Origin: Clostridiaceae bacterium | GTDB lineage: Bacteria; Bacillota; Clostridia; Saccharofermentanales; DTU023 | Length of the DNA stretch: 44,768 nucleotides | Reading direction: 5' to 3' | Assembly: GCA_012519085.1 (NCBI GenBank) | Contig: JAAYQX010000016.1 | Location: forward strand, 1-44,768 | Shown here: in pieces, positions 21,004-29,255 of the stretch | How the letters are laid out: each line of letters begins with the position of its first letter | Numbering within the stretch: the first letter of the stretch is position 1 | The notes under the pieces: generated by a model | Databases searched by the model: none | The model's input: the letters and a program-made list of their open reading frames with translations, nothing else | What the model was told of the DNA's origin: nothing | Position numbers and translations under genes: made by a program

Positions 21004-22070
21004 ATCCTCTCCTCCATTTCTACTTGCTCAGGCGAAGGCGCTTCCTCATCGGTCTCCATAGTTCGGGCCACAGCAGGCAACTTTACATCCGGTGCGTATT
21101 CGTGCAGCAACCAGCAGGCAGAGTAGTGTTCAGGCGTTACCTGTGTCCGATCCGGCATCATCATGCCGCAGATCTCCATCGCATACTCACAGCGCGCGGC
21201 GAAAGGACAGCCCGCAGGAGGCGAGAAGAGATCAGGCGGTGTGCCCTCTATCGGCACCAGCTCTTCATCCCGGCTGGTATCCAATGTTGCTATGGACTGG
21301 ATCAGACCAGAGGTATAAGGATGTGCCGTTTCATAAAAGATCGCATTAACCGGGCCCTCTTCCACAATTTTGCCACCATACATCACCAAAACTCGATCAC
21401 ACATTTTAGCTACAACACCCAGATCATGCGTAATCAGGATAATTGAGGTCATGAACTTCTCCTGCAATTCCTTAAGAATATCCAGAATCTGCGCTTCAAT
21501 CGTGACATCAAGTGAAGTGGTCGGCTCGTCCGCAATAATGATGCCGGGCTGCCCGACCAGCGCAATGGCGATCATAACCCTCTGTTTCATACCGCCGGAA
21601 AGCTCGTGCGGATACTGACGATAACGTCTTTCCGGCTCGTTGATACCCACCAGCTTCAGAATCTCCAGCGCTCTTTCCTTGGCCTCGGCGCGGGAAACTT
21701 CTTTCCGCCCTACAAAGATTTCTTCAATCTGCTTGCCGACACGCATGGTGGGATTGAGCGATGTCATCGGGTCTTGGAAAATGAAGCCGATTTCAACACC
21801 TCTGATTTTCCGCAGTTCGCGGTTAGACATCTTAACAATATCTTTACCTTCGTAAAGGATCTCGCCGCCTTCAAAGAAACCGGGCGGTTCAGGATTCAGC
21901 CGCAGAATACATTGAACAGAGACACTCTTGCCGCAGCCGGATTCGCCCACAATACCGAGCAATTCTCCTTTCCTGACCTCAAAACTGATGTCACGCACAG
22001 CCTTGACTACGCCACCATAAGTGCGGAACGAAAATTCAAGATTTTTAACTTCCAGTATAACTTCCGGCAT
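21000..22070 (-). CDS. oppD: Oligopeptide/dipeptide ABC transporter ATP-binding protein (OppD/DppD-like)
   Basis: [40 protein letters not shown]; likely start MPEVILEV at 22070 with SD aggaggg. Confidence 0.93.
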   Translation of the reverse strand: MPEVILEVKNLEFSFRTYGGVVKAVRDISFEVRKGELLGIVGESGCGKSVSVQCILRLNPEPPGFFEGGEILYEGKDIVKMSNRELRKIRGVEIGFIFQDPMTSLNPTMRVGKQIEEIFVGRKEVSRAEAKERALEILKLVGINEPERRYRQYPHELSGGMKQRVMIAIALVGQPGIIIADEPTTSLDVTIEAQILDILKELQEKFMTSIILITHDLGVVAKMCDRVLVMYGGKIVEEGPVNAIFYETAHPYTSGLIQSIATLDTSRDEELVPIEGTPPDLFSPPAGCPFAARCEYAMEICGMMMPDRTQVTPEHYSACWLLHEYAPDVKLPAVARTMETDEEAPSPEQVEMEERI

Positions 22071-22084
22071 AGCTAACCCTCCTA

Positions 22085-23035
22085 TCAATCCGTACCGCGC
22101 ATACGCGGGTCAAAAGCATCACGCAGTCCATTGCCCAACAAATTGAAAGCCAATACTGTTGTACAGATAAAGAAGGCAGGAACATACAACATATGCGGAC
22201 ACAATCTGATCATGGCTGTTCCTTCTTTGGCCAACACACCCCAGCTGGCATTGGGGGGAGCAATCCCCAGCCCGATATAACTGAGGAAAGCCTCTCTGAA
22301 GATAGCTGCGGGAATGGCCATAGCCAGATTTGTAATAATCAATCCCATCAGATTGGGAATTATTTCGCGGACAATTATCATGAAAGTCGATTCACCCAGA
22401 ACACGAGCCGCCAGCACAAACTCTTGCTCTTTAAGGCGATAGACTTCACCGCGAGTAAACCGGCAGGCTCCTGCCCAACCGGTAATAACCATAGCGATAA
22501 TCAAACTCTTGATGCCCGGGCCCAAAACCACCATAACCAAAATATTCACGATCAGGGCCGGAATGCCGTAGATAATATCGATGATCCGCATGAGAATCAT
22601 GTCGAACTTGCCACCGATATAACCGCTGAAGCCACCTAGAATCGTGCCAATTACGGAATTAATAAATGCCGCAATAAAGCCGATGGACAACGAAACACGA
22701 GCCCCGACCCAAATCCTCACCCAGAGGTCACGACCCAAAGAATCGGTGCCAAACCAGTGTTCGGCCGAAAATGATTGTTTCATGGCATAGGCATCCTGCT
22801 GATCAAATTCATAGCGACTGACCATCGGAGCAAAAATTGCCAAGATCACATATACAGTAAGGATAATCAAACCAATAAATGCCGCCTTGTCTTTGCGAAT
22901 TCTCAGCCAAGCCTCCTGCCAGAAAGTCAGGCTGGGGCGGGAAATTGCTTCCATCTCCTCTACGCTTTTGCCGACAGTGCGGAAGAGATCGGCGGTAATG
23001 ACCTTCTCCTGTGACTCTATCTTCTTTGTAGCCAT
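22085..23035 (-). CDS. oppC: Oligopeptide/dipeptide ABC transporter permease (OppC/DppC-like)
   Basis: HWFGTDSLGRDLWVRIWVGARVSL...; start MATKKIESQ at 23035 with SD agggaggg. Confidence 0.92.
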   Translation of the reverse strand: MATKKIESQEKVITADLFRTVGKSVEEMEAISRPSLTFWQEAWLRIRKDKAAFIGLIILTVYVILAIFAPMVSRYEFDQQDAYAMKQSFSAEHWFGTDSLGRDLWVRIWVGARVSLSIGFIAAFINSVIGTILGGFSGYIGGKFDMILMRIIDIIYGIPALIVNILVMVVLGPGIKSLIIAMVITGWAGACRFTRGEVYRLKEQEFVLAARVLGESTFMIIVREIIPNLMGLIITNLAMAIPAAIFREAFLSYIGLGIAPPNASWGVLAKEGTAMIRLCPHMLYVPAFFICTTVLAFNLLGNGLRDAFDPRMRGTD

Positions 23036-23048
23036 TCGTATCCCTCCC

Positions 23049-23966
23049 TTATTTGGCAATCCTAATGCGCGGATCGACAAATCCATAGGCAATATCTACG
23101 ATCATATTGGCGAAAACCAGGAAAATGCCATAAAAAACCGTTTGCCCCAGAATCATGGAATAGTCCAGATTTTGAACACTTTCAACATAGTACTTGCCCA
23201 TGCCGGGTATGGCAAAGATCGATTCAATCACAAAGGTACCGGTAAGAACAGATGCTACCGTAGGACCAAGCACCGTAACAACCGGCATGATCGCATTGCG
23301 GATCTGATGTTTCCAAGTAATGCGGAAATTTGAGATTCCTTTGGAACGTGCGGTCTTAATATAATCCTGCTGTACCACCTCAAGCATACTGGCCCGCATA
23401 ATTCTCGAAACCGAGGCCATTGTATAGAACCCCAGGCCGATCGAAGGCAAAATAGTATGCGCTAAACCTTTGTACTGAGCTATAGGGAAGAGTCCCCACT
23501 TGACCGCAAAGAAATACTGCAGAATCGCACCGACAATGAAGTCAGGAACACTGGTACCGATAACCGCCACAATAACAAAGAAAAGGTCGATCTTATTGCC
23601 TCTGTTGCGAGCAGAGACAATGCCAAAAACCAGGCCTAAAGATAGTGACAGCACCAGAGCACGAATTCCCAGATCAAGAGAGTACGGAAATGATTGCCGC
23701 AATAAATTGTTGACAGTCTGATTCTGATATTTCATGGAATAACCGAAATTACCCCGTATCAGATTGCCCAGAAAGGTTGTATATTGCTGAAGCACGGGCT
23801 TATCCAGCCCATAATAGGCATTTAAATTCTCTTTGACCGTAGGAGTCATCTTCGGATCACTGAAGGGGTCTCCCGGCATCAGCCTGACCAAAATAAATAC
23901 TACAGTCACAAGAACCAGAACAGTAAGCAGAGAGATGCCTATGCGTTTAGCGATATATTTACCCAT
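23049..23966 (-). CDS. oppB: Oligopeptide/dipeptide ABC transporter permease (OppB/DppB-like)
   Basis: MGKYIAKRIGISLLTVLVLVTVVFILVRLMPGDPF...YIKTARSKG. Confidence 0.93.
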   Translation of the reverse strand: MGKYIAKRIGISLLTVLVLVTVVFILVRLMPGDPFSDPKMTPTVKENLNAYYGLDKPVLQQYTTFLGNLIRGNFGYSMKYQNQTVNNLLRQSFPYSLDLGIRALVLSLSLGLVFGIVSARNRGNKIDLFFVIVAVIGTSVPDFIVGAILQYFFAVKWGLFPIAQYKGLAHTILPSIGLGFYTMASVSRIMRASMLEVVQQDYIKTARSKGISNFRITWKHQIRNAIMPVVTVLGPTVASVLTGTFVIESIFAIPGMGKYYVESVQNLDYSMILGQTVFYGIFLVFANMIVDIAYGFVDPRIRIAK

Positions 23967-23998
23967 GCAGATTCACTCTCCTTCTGCTGATTGATAAC

Positions 23999-24029
23999 GA
24001 TCCCGGCGGACAAATGCCCGCCGGGGATC
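23999..24029. repeat. Intercistronic GC-rich stem-loop between oppA and oppB
   Basis: GATCCCGGCGG acaaatg CCCGCCGGGGATC, near-perfect inverted repeat, no T-tract. Confidence 0.6.
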
Positions 24030-24060
24030 AATACTGACTTACACAGAAATATGCCTAAGC

Positions 24061-25791
24061 TTATTCTGCATTCTTGTCGAGATAGAGATAGCTGAAGTTA
24101 AAGCCAACAAAGTATCCTTCTAGCCCGGTAACACCGTCTGCAACCAGATAGTGAACCTCTCTCAGTTGCTGCGGTATGACGGCACCGTCTTCAAGCAGCG
24201 TCTTCTCTGCATTAAAGAGATTGTCCATCCGCTCTTTGCCGGTGGTTTCTTTGGATTTCCTAATATAACCATCGAACTCATCACTGTGGTAATTAATGTA
24301 GTTGTAGGCATTGTCGCTCTCAAAGAGCTCCAGGTACGCATAAGGATCTGAGTAGTCGGGTACCCAGCCGCTCATGATCAGATCAAAATCGTCTCTACCC
24401 GGTGTCAACATGGAGTTCTTGGTCTTATAGGGAACCAGATTGATATCGACATTAATGCCCAAATTGTTCTTCCACTGATTTTGGAGAATTTCCGCTTCTT
24501 TCTTGGCAGTCTCTGCATCCGTAGTAACCATCTTCAAGGTGATTTCGGACGGATCAGCAACACCCAGTTCGGCCATGGCCGCATCAAGATGCTGTTTAGC
24601 CTTCTCTACATCACCCTGGAGCGGGAAAGCCTCATAGGGATACTCTTCGCCATAGGATTTCTCTACACCGCTGACCTGAGGCAGGACATAGCGCAGATTT
24701 GGCGTATAGAGGCCATTGTGTCCCAGGAGGATATACTCTTCGCGATTGATAGCAAAGTTAAGTGCCAGGCGGAAGTCCTTATTCGCCAGATACTTATTTC
24801 TCAGGTTCGGACCGCCAAAGTCATTGGCACCGTCGAAGTACGATTGGCTCTGGCCTTCATACTGAGGAGCCATATCAGTGGACAGAACGACCATATCCAG
24901 CTCGCCATTTTCAAACATGGACAACTGGGTATTAGCTTCGGCAACTGTATAAATTTCAACGCCGTCAAGATTGACCTTATCGGCTTCAAAATAATTCGGA
25001 TTCTTGGCCAGGACCATCTTGCCCTCACCGAATTCAGTAACGACAAAAGCGCCACTATAGACTTGCTTATCCGGTGTAGCACAATAATCTTTGCCGTATC
25101 CTTCCACTATATCTTGACGCTGTGGGGAGAAGAAAGACTTGCTCAGCATGCCGAGGAAATATCCGGCCGGACGCTCAAGCACGATCTCCAGTGTTTTTTC
25201 GTCAAGGGCTTTTACACCCAGATCGTCCAGAGGCAGCTCGCCTTTGTTAACTTTTTCGCCATTCTTGATAATATTGGCAAAATAGCCCATCGGCGATGCG
25301 GTATCGGGATTGACGAAACGCTTAATGCCATATTCAAAGTCCTGAGCGGTCAAAGGCTGGCCATCGCTCCAGAGCAGTCCGTCACGAAGCTTAAAGGTAT
25401 AGGTCACCTGATCCTCAGCCAGTTCATGACTTTCAGCCAGAGCGGGACGAATATCGCCTACATCATCAAGATAAAGGCTGCCATAAATATGGTAGCAAAT
25501 GGTAGCAGACGGTATTCCGTGAGCCAGGCAGGGGTCGAAAGATTCCGGATCAGCAGCCAGAGCATAGCGGTAAATCTTCTTCCCGGCAGGCTCAGGTGTT
25601 TCATCGGCATCCGGCTCATCGGCATCCGGCTCATCAGCATCCGGCGTGTCATCCGGCTCATCCGGTGTGTCAGCCTGTGTCTCTTCCGGCTTGTCCGGGG
25701 CAGCTTTATCATCGCTCCCTTTAGGCGTGCTGCAGGCTACTAGTCCTACCAGCAAAACAACAACCAGTAGTAGTGCTAAAATTTTTCTCAT
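24061..25791 (-). CDS. oppA: Peptide ABC transporter substrate-binding lipoprotein (OppA/DppA family)
   Basis: Lipobox LVGLVACS; ALAADPESFDPCLAHGIPSATICYHIYGSLY; DGLLWSDGQPLTAQDFEYGIKRF. Confidence 0.93.
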   Translation of the reverse strand: MRKILALLLVVVLLVGLVACSTPKGSDDKAAPDKPEETQADTPDEPDDTPDADEPDADEPDADETPEPAGKKIYRYALAADPESFDPCLAHGIPSATICYHIYGSLYLDDVGDIRPALAESHELAEDQVTYTFKLRDGLLWSDGQPLTAQDFEYGIKRFVNPDTASPMGYFANIIKNGEKVNKGELPLDDLGVKALDEKTLEIVLERPAGYFLGMLSKSFFSPQRQDIVEGYGKDYCATPDKQVYSGAFVVTEFGEGKMVLAKNPNYFEADKVNLDGVEIYTVAEANTQLSMFENGELDMVVLSTDMAPQYEGQSQSYFDGANDFGGPNLRNKYLANKDFRLALNFAINREEYILLGHNGLYTPNLRYVLPQVSGVEKSYGEEYPYEAFPLQGDVEKAKQHLDAAMAELGVADPSEITLKMVTTDAETAKKEAEILQNQWKNNLGINVDINLVPYKTKNSMLTPGRDDFDLIMSGWVPDYSDPYAYLELFESDNAYNYINYHSDEFDGYIRKSKETTGKERMDNLFNAEKTLLEDGAVIPQQLREVHYLVADGVTGLEGYFVGFNFSYLYLDKNAE

Positions 25792-25984
25792 AATTCCCTC
25801 CGTTCAGAAATTTTCATTGCTAAATAGATATAACTATGGCCGCCAACCAATGCAATGATAGAAAATAAGCTGTTTTAACCGCAATTCCCAGTCTTCCTGA
25901 TAATGCAGCTTACAAAAAATATTTTTCCTCCTTTGCTAGCTTAGTTTTCGCCATCAGAATCGGTTTGCACCAGCCATATTAAAA

Positions 25985-26050
25985 CCATTTTTACTTGGTA
26001 TTAAATCCATTTTTACTTGGCATTAATACCGTTTTTACTTGACTTGATCA
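25985..26050. repeat. Three direct 22-bp repeats upstream of oppA
   Basis: ccatttttacttggtattaaat / ccatttttacttggcattaata / ccgtttttacttgacttgatca, starts at 25985, 26007, 26029. Confidence 0.75.
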
Positions 26051-26076
26051 TAGTATGATCTAGCTTAGTCTGTCAA
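26046..26076 (-). promoter_or_regulatory. Putative operator/promoter for the opp operon: palindrome GATCATA-G-TATGATC overlapping a TTGACA...TACTAT element
   Basis: Perfect 7-1-7 palindrome 26046-26060; minus strand -35 TTGACA 26071-26076, -10 TACTAT 26050-26055, spacer 15 (short). Confidence 0.5.
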
Positions 26077-26161
26077 ATTAAATAAACAAATAAATAAGTA
26101 TAAATAGCTATAAATGCGTAGAAAAAGTATATTGCATTAATACATATGCAAAACTATTCTT

Positions 26162-26614
26162 CTAAAAATTGTGATATTCAACAGTTACTTTCTCAAAACC
26201 TTCCTGCCAAATTCTTAAACCAATCTCCTCCAGTTGTTGTTCCTGTTCAATATCTACTCTGCCGATGACATTTACATGTAGCAAACCATTATGAAACCTA
26301 AGTAGTTCAGAACCATAGAAAAGAGAAATTGCTCCGCTCTGAGCAGCAATATCTTCGCTATCAAGGTCCCAATCACGCCAATAAGTCATATCGAATTTAC
26401 TGACAGTAGTTGTCTGATTTTCTTTTGGCGGTCTGTTTTTTGTCTCGATATTGGCATAGATTTCTCTGCCGCACCATCTGGTATGAGATATAACTGTCTC
26501 ACATGGCAGAATATCGAGAATACTCTTCTTGGTTTTTGCGCTAAGTTTGTTAAAGCGGGCATATAGTACACCGCCTTTTTGAAAAGTGAACTTCAGGCCA
26601 TCCACTCTACACAC
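26162..26614 (-). CDS. DUF3830-like (cyclophilin-like fold) protein
   Basis: ILDILPCETVISHTRWCGREIYANI, PPKENQT, GAISLFYGSELL, IGLRIWQEGFEKVTVEY; pattern recalled for DUF3830. Confidence 0.65.
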   Translation of the reverse strand: MCRVDGLKFTFQKGGVLYARFNKLSAKTKKSILDILPCETVISHTRWCGREIYANIETKNRPPKENQTTTVSKFDMTYWRDWDLDSEDIAAQSGAISLFYGSELLRFHNGLLHVNVIGRVDIEQEQQLEEIGLRIWQEGFEKVTVEYHNF

Positions 26615-26630
26615 CTCCTGTTCAATTGAT

Positions 26631-26661
26631 AAAAAAGGTGCATCTCAGTGAGATAGCACCT
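26631..26661 (-). terminator. Intrinsic terminator downstream of the proline-racemase-family gene
   Basis: Minus strand AGGTGCTATCTCACTGAGATGCACCTTTTTT. Confidence 0.8.
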
Positions 26662-26693
26662 CGTATAACAAATTGTTGATTACAGCCGACGGA

Positions 26694-27716
26694 TTAACCT
26701 CCGGTAATTCTGAAGCCCTCGGGCAGAGGATCGTCCGGATCGAGCACAAGCTGATTGAAGCCGGTAATAAAAGCATTGCCGGTGACCTCGGGAACGACTG
26801 CCGGGAGATCGCCGACTTTTACTTCTTCGACGATCTTGCAGGTAAATACAGTATCAATGACACTGATATTAACCAGTGTAGTGTCCTTATCCAACTGTCC
26901 CTTCTCCAGCATCAGAGCGATGCGTCCGCCGGTACCTGTGCCGGTGGGCGAACGGTCAATCTGTCCATCCGCAAAGATGCAGACATTCTTAGATGTTACT
27001 TTCTTATCGCCATATTCGAGTTTGTCCATGAAGATTGTACCGTAAATGCTGTTCAAGCCGGGTTCTTCAGGATGCACTACATTATATTTGTCGATTACTT
27101 TGTACTTGATCTCCATGCCCTTATCAATCAGGTATTCCAGATTGGCGGGATCAACTGTCGAATTGACTTTGGCCACATCGACATAGACATAGAAAGCGCC
27201 GCCGAAAGCGATATCGCAGACTACGGTGCCGATGCCATCGACATCAACTTCGATATCTTTCATATAAAGGAAAGAAGGGACATTGTTAAAGGATACTTCA
27301 CCTACACATCCGTCTTTAACATTTGCGAAGGCAGTAATCCTACCCGCCGGGGAATCTATTTTGACCGTATTCAGACCCTCTTGAGGCGGAATGATTCCGG
27401 TTTGCAGTACAACCTTTGTCACAGCAATAATACCGTGGCCGCACATAGTACTGAGACCTTCATTATGAGTAAAGAGTACGCCGAAATCTCCGTCCGGCGT
27501 GACAGCTTCCGTAATGATGCAACCATACATGCCACTGTGACCGCGCGGCTCCAGCATCATCATCTTGCGGATGTCATCCTGATGTTCTTTGACATACTTT
27601 CTTTTCTCCAGAATAGTCTTTCCGGGGATAGGCGGAAAGCCGCTGGTGATAACTCTGAGGGGTTCACCTCCGGTATGAGCGTCGATACAGGTGATATAAT
27701 TCTTAAACTTCAGCAT
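26694..27716 (-). CDS. Proline racemase superfamily; predicted trans-3-hydroxy-L-proline dehydratase
   Basis: HTGGEPLRVI, MCGHG (first catalytic Cys), DRSPTGTGTGGRIAL (Thr in place of second Cys); start MLKFKNYITC at 27716 with SD ggaggtacaaATG. Confidence 0.85.
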   Translation of the reverse strand: MLKFKNYITCIDAHTGGEPLRVITSGFPPIPGKTILEKRKYVKEHQDDIRKMMMLEPRGHSGMYGCIITEAVTPDGDFGVLFTHNEGLSTMCGHGIIAVTKVVLQTGIIPPQEGLNTVKIDSPAGRITAFANVKDGCVGEVSFNNVPSFLYMKDIEVDVDGIGTVVCDIAFGGAFYVYVDVAKVNSTVDPANLEYLIDKGMEIKYKVIDKYNVVHPEEPGLNSIYGTIFMDKLEYGDKKVTSKNVCIFADGQIDRSPTGTGTGGRIALMLEKGQLDKDTTLVNISVIDTVFTCKIVEEVKVGDLPAVVPEVTGNAFITGFNQLVLDPDDPLPEGFRITGG

Positions 27717-27809
27717 TTGTACCTCCAATACTAAAATATTCACTAAGTTTGATATTTGTTGAAATATTCTACTAAATATCTCTACCTGAGCATATAAATC
27801 ATACATGAC

Positions 27810-27859
27810 AAAGGATGTCTTAACAAGGAAACAGATTTTTCAAGGTTAAGACATCCTTT
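27810..27859. repeat. 15-bp perfect inverted repeat (possible terminator or processing hairpin) between dsdA-like and racemase-family genes
   Basis: AAAGGATGTCTTAAC (27810-27824) / GTTAAGACATCCTTT (27845-27859), 20-nt loop. Confidence 0.75.
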
Positions 27860-27905
27860 TGAGTTTGCCATATCGGCTTGTTTATTTGCTGTTTGATGTC
27901 GAATT

Positions 27906-29228
27906 TTAGTTACGACCGCGCTCGATAAAGCTTTTCATCTCTGTGTCCGGTACCATACTGCCACCGGTGGCCCAGACTATATGCGCAGCATTTGCCAATT
28001 TACCGGTCAGCCCCTGCTGTGCCAGCCAAGTCTTTCCTGCCGCCTCAGTCGTTAATGCAAACGGCCCCGGCATACCGGCCAAAGCTGATGGCTCAAGGGA
28101 AATCCCTTCGCTATCTTTCAGCAGGCTGAGCAACCGATAGAGATGCTCATCTTCTACAGTAAAGCAGCCGGCCAGAAAAGCACCGACTTTTTGACAAACA
28201 GGACCGGATGCTCTGGCTACAGCCAAACCGTCAGCTTCCGTTTTACCTGACAGTCCAATGTCCTGTACAGATATATTTTCATGCAATCCGGTAGCCAAAC
28301 CGAGACAGACACAAGGTGATTCGACCGGCTCTGCAAAGAAAACGTAAGCATTATTGCCGTAGAGCTGATGCAAACCCCAGGCAATTCCTCCCGGCCCCGT
28401 CCCTACACCGCAGGGAATATAGACCAAGAGCGGATGTTCGGCATCGACTCTGATTCCTTCCGTCTCCAACTGCTTTTGCAGGCGCAGAGCCGCTACCGAG
28501 TATCCCATGAAGAGATCCTCTGATGTCTCGTCATCAACAAAATGACATTTCGGATCTGCAGCAGCCGCTTCTCTGCCAGCGGCTACTGCGCTGCTGTAAT
28601 CATCTTCGTACTCAATAACCTTAACTCCTAAAGAGCGCAGTTTGTCTTTCTTCCACTGCCTGGCATCAGCCGACATATGAACCTCAGTTTGAAAGCCCAA
28701 CTTGGCACTGATAATGCCGACGGAAAGGCCGAGATTGCCCGTTGATCCAACCGCTACCGCATACTGTGAGAGAATATCTTTATTGTGCGGTGCGGACAAA
28801 ACGGAATAGTCGTCAGCCAAAGTGATTAAGCCATGTTTCAAAGCGATGCTCTCTGCCAGTTTGAGAATTTCGTAGATGCCGCCCCTGGCCTTGATCGAAC
28901 CTGAAACAGGCAAGATATCGTCACGCTTCAGATATAATTGTCCGGCCACTCCGGCAGCCGGATCTAATTTTCGCTTCATATGGTCAATACGTACCAGTGG
29001 CGATTCAATCAGACCGCCGCTGCCGGATGTCTCGGGAAATTCCTGTGCGATCCAGGGTGCAAAGCGCTTGAGCCTGTTTGCAGCTTCCTGCATCTCCGCC
29101 AAACCGGCCGGGACCTGCTTAATATCTGACTTGTTACATTTATTTCTTTCCGGATTAAACCAGAAATACTCCCGGCGTGTCTGCAGGGCAGCAACCACCT
29201 GCCTGCCCTTGGAATCAAATTCTAACAA
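27906..29228 (-). CDS. dsdA: D-serine ammonia-lyase (DsdA-like, PLP-dependent)
   Basis: LYLKRDDILPVSGSIKARGGIYEILKLAE, GSTGNLGLSVGIISAKLGF, YIPCGVGTGPGGIAWGLHQLYG; TTG start with SD gggagg. Confidence 0.92.
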   Translation of the reverse strand: MLEFDSKGRQVVAALQTRREYFWFNPERNKCNKSDIKQVPAGLAEMQEAANRLKRFAPWIAQEFPETSGSGGLIESPLVRIDHMKRKLDPAAGVAGQLYLKRDDILPVSGSIKARGGIYEILKLAESIALKHGLITLADDYSVLSAPHNKDILSQYAVAVGSTGNLGLSVGIISAKLGFQTEVHMSADARQWKKDKLRSLGVKVIEYEDDYSSAVAAGREAAAADPKCHFVDDETSEDLFMGYSVAALRLQKQLETEGIRVDAEHPLLVYIPCGVGTGPGGIAWGLHQLYGNNAYVFFAEPVESPCVCLGLATGLHENISVQDIGLSGKTEADGLAVARASGPVCQKVGAFLAGCFTVEDEHLYRLLSLLKDSEGISLEPSALAGMPGPFALTTEAAGKTWLAQQGLTGKLANAAHIVWATGGSMVPDTEMKSFIERGRN

Positions 29229-29255
29229 TTGTCTTCCCTCCCAGCCTGATCAGAC

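Noticed and set aside
24481-25743. 420-aa plus-strand ORF
   Set aside because: Fully antisense to the clear oppA-type gene; composition is a codon mirror artefact with no recognisable domain
26673-27734. 353-aa plus-strand ORF
   Set aside because: Antisense to the racemase-family gene with strong motifs; no RBS or domain
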